Shown: positions 43,743 to 52,880 of the stretch, piece by piece | Layout of the letters: each line of letters starts with the position of its first letter | Numbering within the stretch: position 1 is the first letter of the stretch | Assembly (NCBI GenBank): GCA_964395765.1 | Contig: CAYNCU010000001.1 | Location: 1-63,664, forward strand | DNA length: 63,664 nt | Direction: 5' to 3' | DNA from: DATDPY01 sp964395765 | GTDB taxonomy: Bacteria; Bacteroidota; Bacteroidia; Cytophagales; Cyclobacteriaceae | Position numbers and translations under genes: made by a program | The notes under the pieces: generated by a model | The model's database searches: none | The model's input: only the letters and a program-made list of their open reading frames with translations | What the model was told of the DNA's origin: nothing

Positions 43743-43934
43743 ATGCTGGAATATTTCAAAACCATACTACAGAAGGTAAGTTTCGATCCCTGGCTTTTTG
43801 AAAAAGAATTGAAAAAGGCCATTCTTACGCTGATACCACAGGAATTGAGGGAATTTAAGACGTGGTGTTATGAACGATTCGGAAATATATACGCCGGTAT
43901 ACTCAACAAACACCTCGCGAATGTGATGGCCTGA
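43743..43934 (+). CDS. Small conserved protein of unknown function
   Basis: 63 aa, amphipathic and helical, beginning MLEYFKTILQKVSFD with conserved-looking LFEKELKKAI and WCYERFGNIY. Very similar small proteins (MLE-x4-LQKVSFD, ELxKAI, WC...FG.mY) occur widely in Bacteroidota as I recall, which supports a real gene. No signal peptide. Function unknown. Confidence 0.75.
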   Translation: MLEYFKTILQKVSFDPWLFEKELKKAILTLIPQELREFKTWCYERFGNIYAGILNKHLANVMA

Positions 43935-44020
43935 CCGGCGGATTTTATTGTTCTCTTCCTACCATGGAGATGAAAAACATTTCTGAAATTCTTAACAAAA
44001 TTTAACGGTTTTATAATACT

Positions 44021-44037
44021 CCGCCTTAAAAGGCGGG
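44021..44037. repeat. Solitary palindromic unit resembling the 16905-17243 repeats
   Basis: CCGCCTTAAAAGGCGG followed by GGCAT. The stem differs in sequence from the array unit (GGCTT/AAGCC), but the layout of hairpin plus GGGGCAT is the same. Confidence 0.4.
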
Positions 44038-44117
44038 GCATATGGCGGCCGCTGACCGGGATGTCAAATTATATTTTTAAAATAGGCCGTGAACCTTTGG
44101 CTCTTGAGCAGATATAA

Positions 44118-44140
44118 ATGGTCCGTGAGCCACAGACCAT
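44118..44140 (-). terminator. Candidate terminator downstream of recO
   Basis: On the minus strand ATGGTCTGTG, loop GCT, CACGGACCAT form a 10-bp hairpin with one T-G wobble, followed by TTTATAT rather than a full T-run. It lies 13 bp after the recO stop. Confidence 0.5.
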
Positions 44141-44152
44141 GGGAATAAATCC

Positions 44153-44833
44153 TCAATCAAAAACTTCTTTCAAAATTTTCAATGACTTGATTTTTTCGTC
44201 GATGCCCATGTTGCGGCAGATGAAATCGGCCAGCAGGTCGACGATCTCGCGGCGTTGGGAATGTGTGATCCCGATGACTGAACCGTAAGGATCGTTGATG
44301 AAGTGCCTCACCATAGTATGATCGAGATAGTGATACAGTAATGCATTGTCCGCCCCTTCAAACAGATTTTCGATCAGGGAAGGTTCCAGGCCGATATATT
44401 TCAGGTAGCGGAACAAAAACTGAATATGAAAATTGCGATAATTCTCCTTCAGCCGGTCATATTGCAAGATCGAATTAGAAATAAAATCAAATAAATTTTC
44501 CTGGGCGGATTCTTCCTTCAACGTTCTCGTCAGCACTTCAGATAGGAATATAGCCACCGTTGACTTACGAATGTTAAAAGGTATGTCGCTATATGGGTCC
44601 AGAATTCTAACTTCAGATACGCGGTTCAGGTTTCCCTTCTCGTTATGATAAGCCACCAGCTCGAGTTGGGTTAACGGCTGAAACAGGGCGATGTTATGTT
44701 TCGGCCTTGACGAACGCACACTATTGACAATATAACTCTGAAGTCCGAAAAGGTCCGTATACATCCTGGTGATCACCGAGCTTTCGGAATACCGGATATA
44801 ATTCAGGACAATGGCCTTGATTTTATGACGCAT
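44153..44833 (-). CDS. recO: DNA repair protein RecO
   Basis: 226 aa with the OB-fold N-terminus (KAIVLNYIRYSESSVITRMYTDLFGLQSYIV) and helical C-terminal half. The zinc-binding cysteines of some RecO proteins are absent, as usual in Bacteroidota. RecO loads RecA onto SSB-coated DNA with RecR. It starts 3 bp after the porZ stop, so it is part of the tdk-porZ-recO run. Confidence 0.92.
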   Translation of the reverse strand: MRHKIKAIVLNYIRYSESSVITRMYTDLFGLQSYIVNSVRSSRPKHNIALFQPLTQLELVAYHNEKGNLNRVSEVRILDPYSDIPFNIRKSTVAIFLSEVLTRTLKEESAQENLFDFISNSILQYDRLKENYRNFHIQFLFRYLKYIGLEPSLIENLFEGADNALLYHYLDHTMVRHFINDPYGSVIGITHSQRREIVDLLADFICRNMGIDEKIKSLKILKEVFD

Positions 44834-44836
44834 CGG

Positions 44837-47125
44837 TTATCTTATAACTGCCAGTTTTCCGACATATGTTTCTTTCCCATCGGGGTCTGCGGTAAAAACC
44901 ATATATACTCCTGTTTGTACCCTTCTTCCGGAAACATCCCGGGTATTCCACGATGCTGTCCCGCCTTGCGAAACCGTTTCGTAAACTTCCAATCCGTTCA
45001 CCGTTGTAATTTTAACGATTGCTCCGGAAGGCAATCCACTAATTCCTACCAGTCCTGTGAAATCCGGCGCTACCGGGTTAGGGAATATTTTCACCCCTGA
45101 TGTATTCTCATCAGCGACCGTGGCCGTTCCCCTCCATGAGAGCAAGCCTTTATCCGTACTGAAAAATACCTCTCCGGTTTTACCATTAATTCCGATGTCA
45201 AGGATCACGTCGGAAAAAAGGGGGCTGTTTGAAGCATTGAAATTCGTCAACAGCTTACTTCCGTCTTCATTGAAAAGCCATGCACCTTTGTCGGTCCCCA
45301 CCCACTTGTCGTTCCCGCCATCCACCGCCAGGCAGGTAATATTTTCACCCCGGAGCAGGTAACGATTATCGAAAACGGGCACTACAGCATTTACTGATGC
45401 ATCGGTCATGACTTCTTCCGGCAGGGGAAAATAAGCGACGCCCTGGTCTGTCGCCACCCATATCATGCCGTTCATATCTTCCATCATATCGTTAACGGCA
45501 TCCCCCGGCAGGCCTCCCTCATTGTTCGTACTTGTAAGCGTCCGCGATTTCCCGGATGCCGGATCAAAAACAATGATGCCCCCTTCGAAAGAAGGGTCCG
45601 GCCTTATCCAATACTGGCCATTCTGCATTTTGATCACCTGAAGGGCAGAAGAAGCATGAGGATCGGGTATATCGTAGGAACTCCAGGAACCGGAGGCTGA
45701 GTTTACCACGAGTGTGGCATAAACATGATCGTTCAACATATATAAATCCCCCGACCCATCCACGTTCACAGAAGATACCAGTGTATTTCTACCCGGCGGG
45801 TTAGCATTAACAAGGGCTGAACCTGGCGTGTTTTCGTCAATGATGGTAAATTGGCTGCCACCATCCCATTTAAGCAGGCCGTACCCATAGGAAGCAAAAA
45901 TCATTGTACCGGAATTGGGATCGTAATCTACGGAAACAAGATCCTTCACCGGAGGGCCGGGATTTTGTCCCTTTGCGCCGCTGTTATTATAGCTTTCCCA
46001 ACTCCCGTTTTCAAATACGGAGAATCCCATGTCATTTCCCGAGGGCAAACCGGAATTGCCGATACCCGGAGGAAGGATAATGATCCTGTCGTCTTTATAA
46101 CTTACTGATTTCACATTTTCAATAAAAGGCCCATCGGGATACATGCTCCGGAAATCGCCACTGGCATTCGTGACCATGCCATTGAGTCCGTCGGCGATGA
46201 ATATACTTCCGTCCGCATCCGTGGTGCAGAACTTCGGTTCTTTGATCAACGCATCGCTGACGGGAATGAAATTATAGTTGCCGTCCATTAAATTCACTTT
46301 GCTTTCACTGACGATACCTGCATACTTCGAAGATGAAGAAAGGGAAACTATTTTATCTTCCCCGAAGTCTTTGACCAGCACCCATTGATCCCCGTGTAAA
46401 GCATATATATATTGACCGGCAAGAGAAGCGATGACCTCATTATTGTAGGCTGCTACAGCATCTGCCGCACCTGCGGGTAATCCGTCAGTTTCACCGTATC
46501 TTTTCCAGTTGGTGTAATCCACCAGGTTTACCTCCGGAGACAGGGATCCTGAAATTATTCCGTCATCTGTAGCGGCATAAAATATGTTATTGAGAATCGT
46601 GACCGCATTTACCGGAAGACTTTCGGCGGAAGGTCCCAGGTCGTGCCAGGTTTCAAAGATATTATCAGCGGCCAGATCAAAAACGATAATGCCGTAATCC
46701 GTAGCCAGGTAGGCCCGATTTCCCGACACTATGATATCTTTTATCTCCTTGGAATAATTCAGGGGTGTATCGCGGATTCCTGTGAAGTTCTTTACGGTGT
46801 TGCCGCTAATGATATCCAGGTTCCCGTTGTCATAACCGAGCACAAGGGTACCGTCCTGACTGTAACCTGCTGCCGTGATGATTACATCACTCAGGCCATT
46901 CACCTTGGAAAGCGTGCCCAGACTATTATCTGTTTTATCGAAGTAAAAAAGGCCGTTGTCGGTCAGGCAGTATATCCTGTTCCCCGCGACCAGAATTTTA
47001 TCGGCATGATCGTAGGCAATATGGGAACGCCATGTGCCCAGGGGTATCAGTTCCTGGGCGGGCAGGATTCCCGGGCTAAAAAAGAGGGTCAATCCCGTAA
47101 CATATAAAAACGTGCGAAATTTCAA
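44837..47125 (-). CDS. porZ: Type IX secretion protein PorZ
   Basis: 762 aa. A signal peptide (about 1-24) is followed by the conserved PorZ opening IPLGTWRSHIAYDHADKIL, two seven-bladed-type propellers built from repeats such as DKWVGTDKGAWLF and GMIWVATDQGVAYF, and a C-terminal beta domain of sorting-signal type (about 675-762). PorZ sits on the surface with PorU and PorV and supplies A-LPS to the sortase. The start is TTG at 47125, sharing bases with the tdk stop (TTGA); no other start gives the signal peptide. Confidence 0.92.
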   Translation of the reverse strand: MKFRTFLYVTGLTLFFSPGILPAQELIPLGTWRSHIAYDHADKILVAGNRIYCLTDNGLFYFDKTDNSLGTLSKVNGLSDVIITAAGYSQDGTLVLGYDNGNLDIISGNTVKNFTGIRDTPLNYSKEIKDIIVSGNRAYLATDYGIIVFDLAADNIFETWHDLGPSAESLPVNAVTILNNIFYAATDDGIISGSLSPEVNLVDYTNWKRYGETDGLPAGAADAVAAYNNEVIASLAGQYIYALHGDQWVLVKDFGEDKIVSLSSSSKYAGIVSESKVNLMDGNYNFIPVSDALIKEPKFCTTDADGSIFIADGLNGMVTNASGDFRSMYPDGPFIENVKSVSYKDDRIIILPPGIGNSGLPSGNDMGFSVFENGSWESYNNSGAKGQNPGPPVKDLVSVDYDPNSGTMIFASYGYGLLKWDGGSQFTIIDENTPGSALVNANPPGRNTLVSSVNVDGSGDLYMLNDHVYATLVVNSASGSWSSYDIPDPHASSALQVIKMQNGQYWIRPDPSFEGGIIVFDPASGKSRTLTSTNNEGGLPGDAVNDMMEDMNGMIWVATDQGVAYFPLPEEVMTDASVNAVVPVFDNRYLLRGENITCLAVDGGNDKWVGTDKGAWLFNEDGSKLLTNFNASNSPLFSDVILDIGINGKTGEVFFSTDKGLLSWRGTATVADENTSGVKIFPNPVAPDFTGLVGISGLPSGAIVKITTVNGLEVYETVSQGGTASWNTRDVSGRRVQTGVYMVFTADPDGKETYVGKLAVIR

Positions 47126-47718
47126 TTTTTAATTCTTTCTTCTTTAAAGCATTTCCGGCAAAGCGGTTCATATTTATTTTTTTCGCCGACCAGTATCCGG
47201 CTGTTTTCTATGCTGGTCCTGTGCGAGTATCCTGCCAGCTCTCCGCAGCGGATACATACGGCATGAAGCTTGGTCACATATTCTGCTATTGCCATCAGCC
47301 CGGGCATCGGGCCGAAGGGCACTCCTTCATAATCCATATCAAGGCCCGCGACGATCACGCGTTTCCCCGTGTACGCCAACTGGTCAGCCACCCGGATCAG
47401 GTTCTCATCAAAAAACTGCGCCTCGTCGATACCCACGACGTTACAATTAGTGGCCATGAGGTAAATATCCGAGGCAAAGTTGACCGGTGTAGAGGCGATC
47501 GCTTTTTCATCGTGCGACACTACCTGGTCTTTCTGATAACGATCATCGATGACCGGTTTGTAAATTTCTACTTTCTGGCGGGCGATGATGGCCCGGTTCA
47601 GCCGGCGGATCAGCTCTTCGGTCTTCCCGGAGAACATGGCTCCGGTGATGACCTCAATCCAGCCTGAATTCGTGGAGGGTTTCATTAATGTTTCGCCTGA
47701 CATAGGTTCATGGAGCAT
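47122..47718 (-). CDS. tdk: Thymidine kinase
   Basis: 198 aa. The P-loop GAMFSGKT (about residues 25-32), GIDEAQFFD and the zinc ligands CIRC and CRKC identify a type II thymidine kinase, which makes dTMP from thymidine for salvage. Upstream, 48 bp from the start, is a five-copy heptamer repeat. The stop overlaps porZ as TTGA. Confidence 0.95.
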   Translation of the reverse strand: MLHEPMSGETLMKPSTNSGWIEVITGAMFSGKTEELIRRLNRAIIARQKVEIYKPVIDDRYQKDQVVSHDEKAIASTPVNFASDIYLMATNCNVVGIDEAQFFDENLIRVADQLAYTGKRVIVAGLDMDYEGVPFGPMPGLMAIAEYVTKLHAVCIRCGELAGYSHRTSIENSRILVGEKNKYEPLCRKCFKEERIKN

Positions 47719-47766
47719 GACAGTAATATTTATCGAATTTTCAATATTTCATAAATTACAAATTTT

Positions 47767-47804
47767 CAATTTCCAACTTCCAATTTCCAATCTCCAACTT
47801 CCAA
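47767..47804. repeat. Heptamer tandem repeat CAAYYTC, five copies plus CAA
   Basis: On the plus strand CAATTTC, CAACTTC, CAATTTC, CAATCTC, CAACTTC and a final CAA; the coding strand of tdk reads GARRTTG. It begins 48 bp upstream of the tdk start at 47718. The same type and copy number occurs at 7770-7804. Confidence 0.75.
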
Positions 47805-48091
47805 AAAATGCGATCTTGTAAAAATCCGGGAGGTTGGAAATGGTGCCAACGGGCATACCTTCGGAAGAGATTGAAAACCTTAGATTGGGGATTAGAATTC
47901 AGGATTTGAAAATTATTCGTCATTTGATGCTTGCTATTGGAAATTTTACGGAAGCCTGGAATTATTATAAATCTCAAATATTAATTAACCGGGTCCGATT
48001 CAAATTCAATTGTTAACTTTACCATAAATATTAGTTATTTTTCGTTTATCATAATAAGGAAGTGGGTTGACTTTATATTATCAATGAAATT

Positions 48092-49099
48092 ATGGCCGAT
48101 AGTTCGATCAATTTTCAATATATTCAAAATTACAGTAAACAATTCGCGAGGATCGTATGCGACAATTATTTTCGTGAGAAAAACTGCATAACCGGGAAGG
48201 AAATCCTGGAAATAACGGAGGTCAGGCAGGTAAACCTGCTGATCATCAAGGACCTCTATGATTCCTGGCAGAAGGAAGTTGACAGTATTAAGAGTCCGTA
48301 TTTCGATTATTCTTCTGAACCGGTGCAGGAGGCTATGAAAAACCTGCGGAATGTTCTTTCGAATAATATCAAGATGGTGCGACCGGTATTTGAACTCCTG
48401 TTAGCGAGAGCGGTTGAAAAGACAATGACCCTTTTATATTCTCCGTATGAATTTTTCATTTCACTTTTTTCTTCCGATAAAGCGGGGAGTTTTACCCTGG
48501 TTGGGCTAAAAGGGAACCGGAAATACATCAAGATCAACACCCATCTTTATGATTCATTTCTGAAGCACCTGGAGGAGAAAAAAATATTAAGCGCTGACAG
48601 CGATTTGCTGGTGAGTTCCTTCAATGAAGTATTAAGTCATTACAATGAAACACCGGATGATCCCGACCGTTTTTTGGATGCCTTCTCAAAAACACTGGCG
48701 GTGGATACTCAAACCATTTACCTTGAACGGGAAAATCAGCCGGCTGAAAAACCCGTTTCGTCACCTGCGACGGTAACGGCGGAAAATGGCGGAAAGAAAA
48801 CTTTACTCGACGAATTCCAGGAAAATAAATCGGATACAATCGCGGATTACCTGAAACGTAAAACGGTAGAAAGTATTCGGAAGAGCATTACCATCAATCA
48901 GAAATTCATGTTTGTGAGGGAGCTTTTCAAGGAAGATGAGGAATTATTCACACTATCGATCAACGAGCTCGACAATCTTGAAAACCTGCAGGCGGCAGAA
49001 CAGTACATTGAAGTTAATTTTTTCAGCAAGAACCTCTGGCAGCATGACAGCGAAGCCGTGATCGAATTCATGGAGGTGCTACAGAAGAAGTTTTCGTAA
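48092..49099 (+). CDS. Conserved hypothetical protein
   Basis: 335 aa, soluble, mostly helical. Residues about 1-160 resemble no named domain that I know; a low-complexity linker (about 225-245, EKPVSSPATVTAENGGKK) separates them from a C-terminal part with ITINQKFMFVRELFKEDEEL and IEVNFFSKNLWQ, a stretch I associate with a Bacteroidota-wide hypothetical family. Function unknown. The gene is divergent from tdk and convergent with rodA. Confidence 0.85.
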   Translation: MADSSINFQYIQNYSKQFARIVCDNYFREKNCITGKEILEITEVRQVNLLIIKDLYDSWQKEVDSIKSPYFDYSSEPVQEAMKNLRNVLSNNIKMVRPVFELLLARAVEKTMTLLYSPYEFFISLFSSDKAGSFTLVGLKGNRKYIKINTHLYDSFLKHLEEKKILSADSDLLVSSFNEVLSHYNETPDDPDRFLDAFSKTLAVDTQTIYLERENQPAEKPVSSPATVTAENGGKKTLLDEFQENKSDTIADYLKRKTVESIRKSITINQKFMFVRELFKEDEELFTLSINELDNLENLQAAEQYIEVNFFSKNLWQHDSEAVIEFMEVLQKKFS

Positions 49100-49276
49100 T
49101 TTGAAGGTCTTAAAGGGGTTACATCGAGTTGCCCGGAAAAGGCACTGAGAACCACGGCGTTTTTTTATTGTTTTGCATCAAAATCATATACGAGATTATT
49201 TTCCCGCATAAAATTTTCTCTGCGTCGCGCTGTGCCTTCAGCGGCTCTCTGTGAAAATATTAGCGTTCAATTAATT

Positions 49277-50548
49277 TTACCGGCCCAGCATTTGCATCCT
49301 ATGCGCGTCGAGTTTCAGCAGGACAAAAAGGAGCAATGAAAATCCGATCAGCGATGATCCGCCGTAGCTGAGGAATGGGAGGGGTATGCCGATCACCGGG
49401 AAAAGGCCGATAGTCATACCTATATTGATCATAAAATGTATGAAGATGATTCCGCCTGCCGCGTAGCCGTAACACCTGGCGAAGCGCGATTTCTGCCTTT
49501 CGGCAATAAAAAAGATCCTTAATATCAATATCGTAAACAAGCCCAGGATCACCACCGAGCCTACCCAGCCGTGTTCTTCCCCTAAGGTGCAGAATATGAA
49601 GTCCGTGCTCTGCTCCGGAACGAAGTCAAATTTCGTTTGTGTTCCCTGCAGAAATCCTTTTCCGAAAAATCCTCCCGAGCCGATCGCTATTTTGGATTGG
49701 GTAACATTCCAACCGTCGCCCAGCGGGTCATAGTTAGGGTTAATAAGCACTTGTATCCTTTGTCGCTGGTGGGGCTTAAGGACGTCTTTCAAAACAAAAT
49801 CCACACTGAATACAAGGCCGGCCGTGAGGGCGCCGATAATCAGGATCGCTGCAATTTTCTGCACGGAGCGGTAGTTAAAACCTGCAGCGATCAGTGCGAA
49901 AATACCAATCCCAAGCAGGATATAGATCTTGTTAAAGAAAAGAGTAAGGATAAAGATCAGGATCAGGGCTGCCCCGATCAGGATGAAGTAGGGAGACAAT
50001 CCTTCCCGGTAGAGAAGAATGATAAACGAGGCGAAAATTATTGCCGTTCCCAGGTCGGGCTGAAGGATGATCAGCACCACGGGCAACATGATGAGCGTCC
50101 CGATACCCACATAATTGGTTATGCCGGCCAGCTTGAAACCCGGCCGGTCGATAAACTTTGCCACCGCCAGCGCAGTGGCAAATTTCACGAATTCGGAAGG
50201 CTGAAAGCGAAACAGGGAACCGATGGCAAACCATGATCTCGCCCCCGATACCACCCTGCCGAATACCAGTACCAGCAGCAGGACAAGGATGGCCAGGCCG
50301 TAAATAATATAGGAAACCGACTCATAAAATTTATAATCAATGCCCATGATGATGATGAACAGGATAAGGGAGACCCCGATCCAGATCAGTTGTTTTCCTG
50401 AATTCATGGTCAGGCTGAAAATTCCGGCACTGGATCCTTCTTGGTATACGGAGGCATAAATATTGAACCATCCGATGATCACAAGGGCCAGGTAGATCAT
50501 AAAGGATAACCAATCGATGTTGTTCAATATGTTGGAATCCCTTTGCAT
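49277..50548 (-). CDS. rodA: Rod-shape peptidoglycan glycosyltransferase RodA
   Basis: 423 aa SEDS protein with about ten membrane segments. It has the SEDS sequences FKFQPSEFVKFA-like (FRFQPSEFVKFATAL) and the terminal PFLSYGGSSLIG. It polymerises glycan strands in the elongasome together with the PBP2 encoded just upstream (mrdA ends 1 bp away). Confidence 0.95.
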   Translation of the reverse strand: MQRDSNILNNIDWLSFMIYLALVIIGWFNIYASVYQEGSSAGIFSLTMNSGKQLIWIGVSLILFIIIMGIDYKFYESVSYIIYGLAILVLLLVLVFGRVVSGARSWFAIGSLFRFQPSEFVKFATALAVAKFIDRPGFKLAGITNYVGIGTLIMLPVVLIILQPDLGTAIIFASFIILLYREGLSPYFILIGAALILIFILTLFFNKIYILLGIGIFALIAAGFNYRSVQKIAAILIIGALTAGLVFSVDFVLKDVLKPHQRQRIQVLINPNYDPLGDGWNVTQSKIAIGSGGFFGKGFLQGTQTKFDFVPEQSTDFIFCTLGEEHGWVGSVVILGLFTILILRIFFIAERQKSRFARCYGYAAGGIIFIHFMINIGMTIGLFPVIGIPLPFLSYGGSSLIGFSLLLFVLLKLDAHRMQMLGR

Positions 50549-50549
50549 A

Positions 50550-52349
50550 CTAATAGAGGAACTCTCCTTTCATTACATAATCTTCAAGCCACTGGCGTGT
50601 TATATACCCGCGCAAGTATTTCTCGATCACCAGGCTACCGATAGATGCCGCGGCACGTCCTCCCCAGCCCGAATTTTCGACATAAACGGCCAGCGCGATT
50701 TTCGGATGATCCTTGGGGGCAAAAGCCATAAAGCCGGAATGATCAGCGCCGTGAGGATTTTCAACCGTACTTGTTTTCCCGCATATCGGGATATCTTCAA
50801 TATAAGCCCTCCGTCCCGAGCCTTCCTTCACTACGCCTTCCATACCATCGATGACAGGCTTGAAATAAATGGAGTCAATGCCCACATAATGCCTGAGGCG
50901 GAAAACGGAATCGGCCAGCCCGGTACTCCCGATCGATTTAATAATATGAGGATCGATATAATACCCCCGGTTGGCGAGTATGGAGGCGAGGTTCGCCATC
51001 TGCAGCGGCGTTACCAGTGTTTCACCCTGCCCGATCGCCAGGGAATATATATTGGAAAATTTCCAGCGATCCTTCCCGTAATATTTATCATAGTAGGCGA
51101 TGCCCGGCATAAATCCCCCTTTCGGATTGGGAAGGTCAATGACAGGGGTCACGCCGAGGTCGAATTTTGTGACATATTTTCTCCATTCCTGTAGTCCCAG
51201 GCGGGAATCGATATAAGGATTCGGATCTTTGCCCTGTTCAATGATCCTCCGGAATACCTGGAAGAAAAAGTTATTGGAAGAATACGTGATCCCTTTGGTG
51301 ATATTATAGTAGCCGGTGGGAGCCAGGTCCCCGATCAGCGAGCCGTCGCAATATATCTCATCCGACGGGGTGATTACTTTTTCCTGTAAGGCGATCAGGG
51401 ACTGCACCGTTTTAAACATGGAGCCCGGCGGGTACATGGCCATGATGGGCCGGTTAAACAGCGGCACCAGTGTATCGGCCTGCAATTTCTGAAAGTTGGA
51501 AGAAAATTTTCTTCCCGACAGCAGGCTTGGATCATAGGAAGGCGATGAAACAATAGATAGGATTTCACCGGTCGAAGGCTCTATGGCAACCAGGCTGCCA
51601 ACTTTCCCGTCGAGTAACTTTTCGGCATATTTCTGAAGATCCAGGTCAATGCTAGAAACGAGGTTTTGCCCCGGCACCGATAGTGTATCATGCTGGCCGT
51701 CATCGAAAGACCCCTTCACCACTCCCCTGACATTCACCATTTTATATTGTACACCGCGCTGGCCCCGCAGTTGTTTTTCATATTTCTGTTCTATCCCGCT
51801 GATCCCGATGTAGTCGCCGCCATGGTAATAATTCGTGGAATCGGCATCGAGCTGTCTTTTACTGATCTCCCCGATATAGCCCAGGGAATTGGCCAGGCTG
51901 TGATGCGGGTAGGCCCTCGCCGAACGGGCGACAATGTAAAACCCGCTATAGTCGATCAACTGGTCCTCGATCCTTGCAAATTCAATATTAGATAACTCTT
52001 TCAAAAATATGGAGGGCTTGATCATTGAATACTTCCGCGCCTCCCTGTATTTTTCGATAAACGTGTCCTTATCAATTCCCATAAGATTGCAGAACCGGGC
52101 TGTATCCTTCACCTTTACCTCGCGGGGTACGATCATAAGGTCGTAGATGGGATTATTAACGACCAGGAATTTGTGGTTCCGGTCATAGATCAAACCGCGG
52201 TAAGGATACTCGACTATTCGCTGTACGATATTATTTTCCGCCGCCAGCTTATAGCTTTTGCTGACCACCTGAATGTTGAACAACTTGATAAGGAATACCA
52301 GGCTGACCAGCACGACAAAAGCCCTGATGTATATCTTCCTGTTATCCAT
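50550..52349 (-). CDS. mrdA: Penicillin-binding protein 2
   Basis: 599 aa. One N-terminal membrane helix (about 8-26), a PBP dimer domain and a transpeptidase domain with SMFK (Ser about 307), YSSNNFF (SxN motif) and CGKTSTVENPHG (KTS, about 524). It cross-links the glycan made by RodA during elongation. The start overlaps the mreD stop (TAATG); rodA follows 1 bp after the stop. Confidence 0.95.
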   Translation of the reverse strand: MDNRKIYIRAFVVLVSLVFLIKLFNIQVVSKSYKLAAENNIVQRIVEYPYRGLIYDRNHKFLVVNNPIYDLMIVPREVKVKDTARFCNLMGIDKDTFIEKYREARKYSMIKPSIFLKELSNIEFARIEDQLIDYSGFYIVARSARAYPHHSLANSLGYIGEISKRQLDADSTNYYHGGDYIGISGIEQKYEKQLRGQRGVQYKMVNVRGVVKGSFDDGQHDTLSVPGQNLVSSIDLDLQKYAEKLLDGKVGSLVAIEPSTGEILSIVSSPSYDPSLLSGRKFSSNFQKLQADTLVPLFNRPIMAMYPPGSMFKTVQSLIALQEKVITPSDEIYCDGSLIGDLAPTGYYNITKGITYSSNNFFFQVFRRIIEQGKDPNPYIDSRLGLQEWRKYVTKFDLGVTPVIDLPNPKGGFMPGIAYYDKYYGKDRWKFSNIYSLAIGQGETLVTPLQMANLASILANRGYYIDPHIIKSIGSTGLADSVFRLRHYVGIDSIYFKPVIDGMEGVVKEGSGRRAYIEDIPICGKTSTVENPHGADHSGFMAFAPKDHPKIALAVYVENSGWGGRAAASIGSLVIEKYLRGYITRQWLEDYVMKGEFLY

Positions 52350-52867
52350 TAGATTGTTCTTACATTTCTATAAAACAAATATTGTATTAAAATTAACACC
52401 GTTGAAGTGAAAATTGCGCTTGCCATCACTTTTTTAAAGACAAACCAGCCGATCAGGAAGTGCCCGGCCTCTATCTGGAACAGCAGCAGGTGATGAATAA
52501 AAACCAGCGGGAATACGTAATACACAAACCAGCTCAGCCCCAGCAGGCGGACGGCCGGCGCATTTATATCCTCATACCCCCCCGGAGGTGTGATCAGCGA
52601 AATCCATGGTTTTCGGAGGAAGGCAATCAACACGGTTGCAGCGGCATTTACACCCATGGTATTGTAAAATATATCCGTAAACAGACCGCTTGCAAAGGCT
52701 AATGTGATCAGCAACATGGAATTAATATTGAACGGAAGGAAGAGAATGAAGGCAATGTACACGAAACAAAATGTATTACCGAATAACACCATATTATCGA
52801 ACAGGAAAATCTGTGCCCCGAGAAAAACTAAAAACGAAATAAAATAGGTGATCGTATTCTGACGCAT
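52349..52867 (-). CDS. mreD: Rod-shape-determining protein MreD
   Basis: 172 aa with about five membrane segments, Pro- and aromatic-rich loops (CFVYIAFILFLPFNINSM). MreD is poorly conserved; the call depends on size, topology and place between mreC and mrdA. The stop overlaps the mrdA start by one base. Confidence 0.88.
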   Translation of the reverse strand: MRQNTITYFISFLVFLGAQIFLFDNMVLFGNTFCFVYIAFILFLPFNINSMLLITLAFASGLFTDIFYNTMGVNAAATVLIAFLRKPWISLITPPGGYEDINAPAVRLLGLSWFVYYVFPLVFIHHLLLFQIEAGHFLIGWFVFKKVMASAIFTSTVLILIQYLFYRNVRTI

Positions 52868-52880
52868 TTTTTAATTAAAC

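Noticed and set aside
47756..47977. 73-codon open frame on the minus strand
   Set aside because: Its end (KLEIGNWKLEIENL) is simply the translated heptamer repeat; no conserved body.
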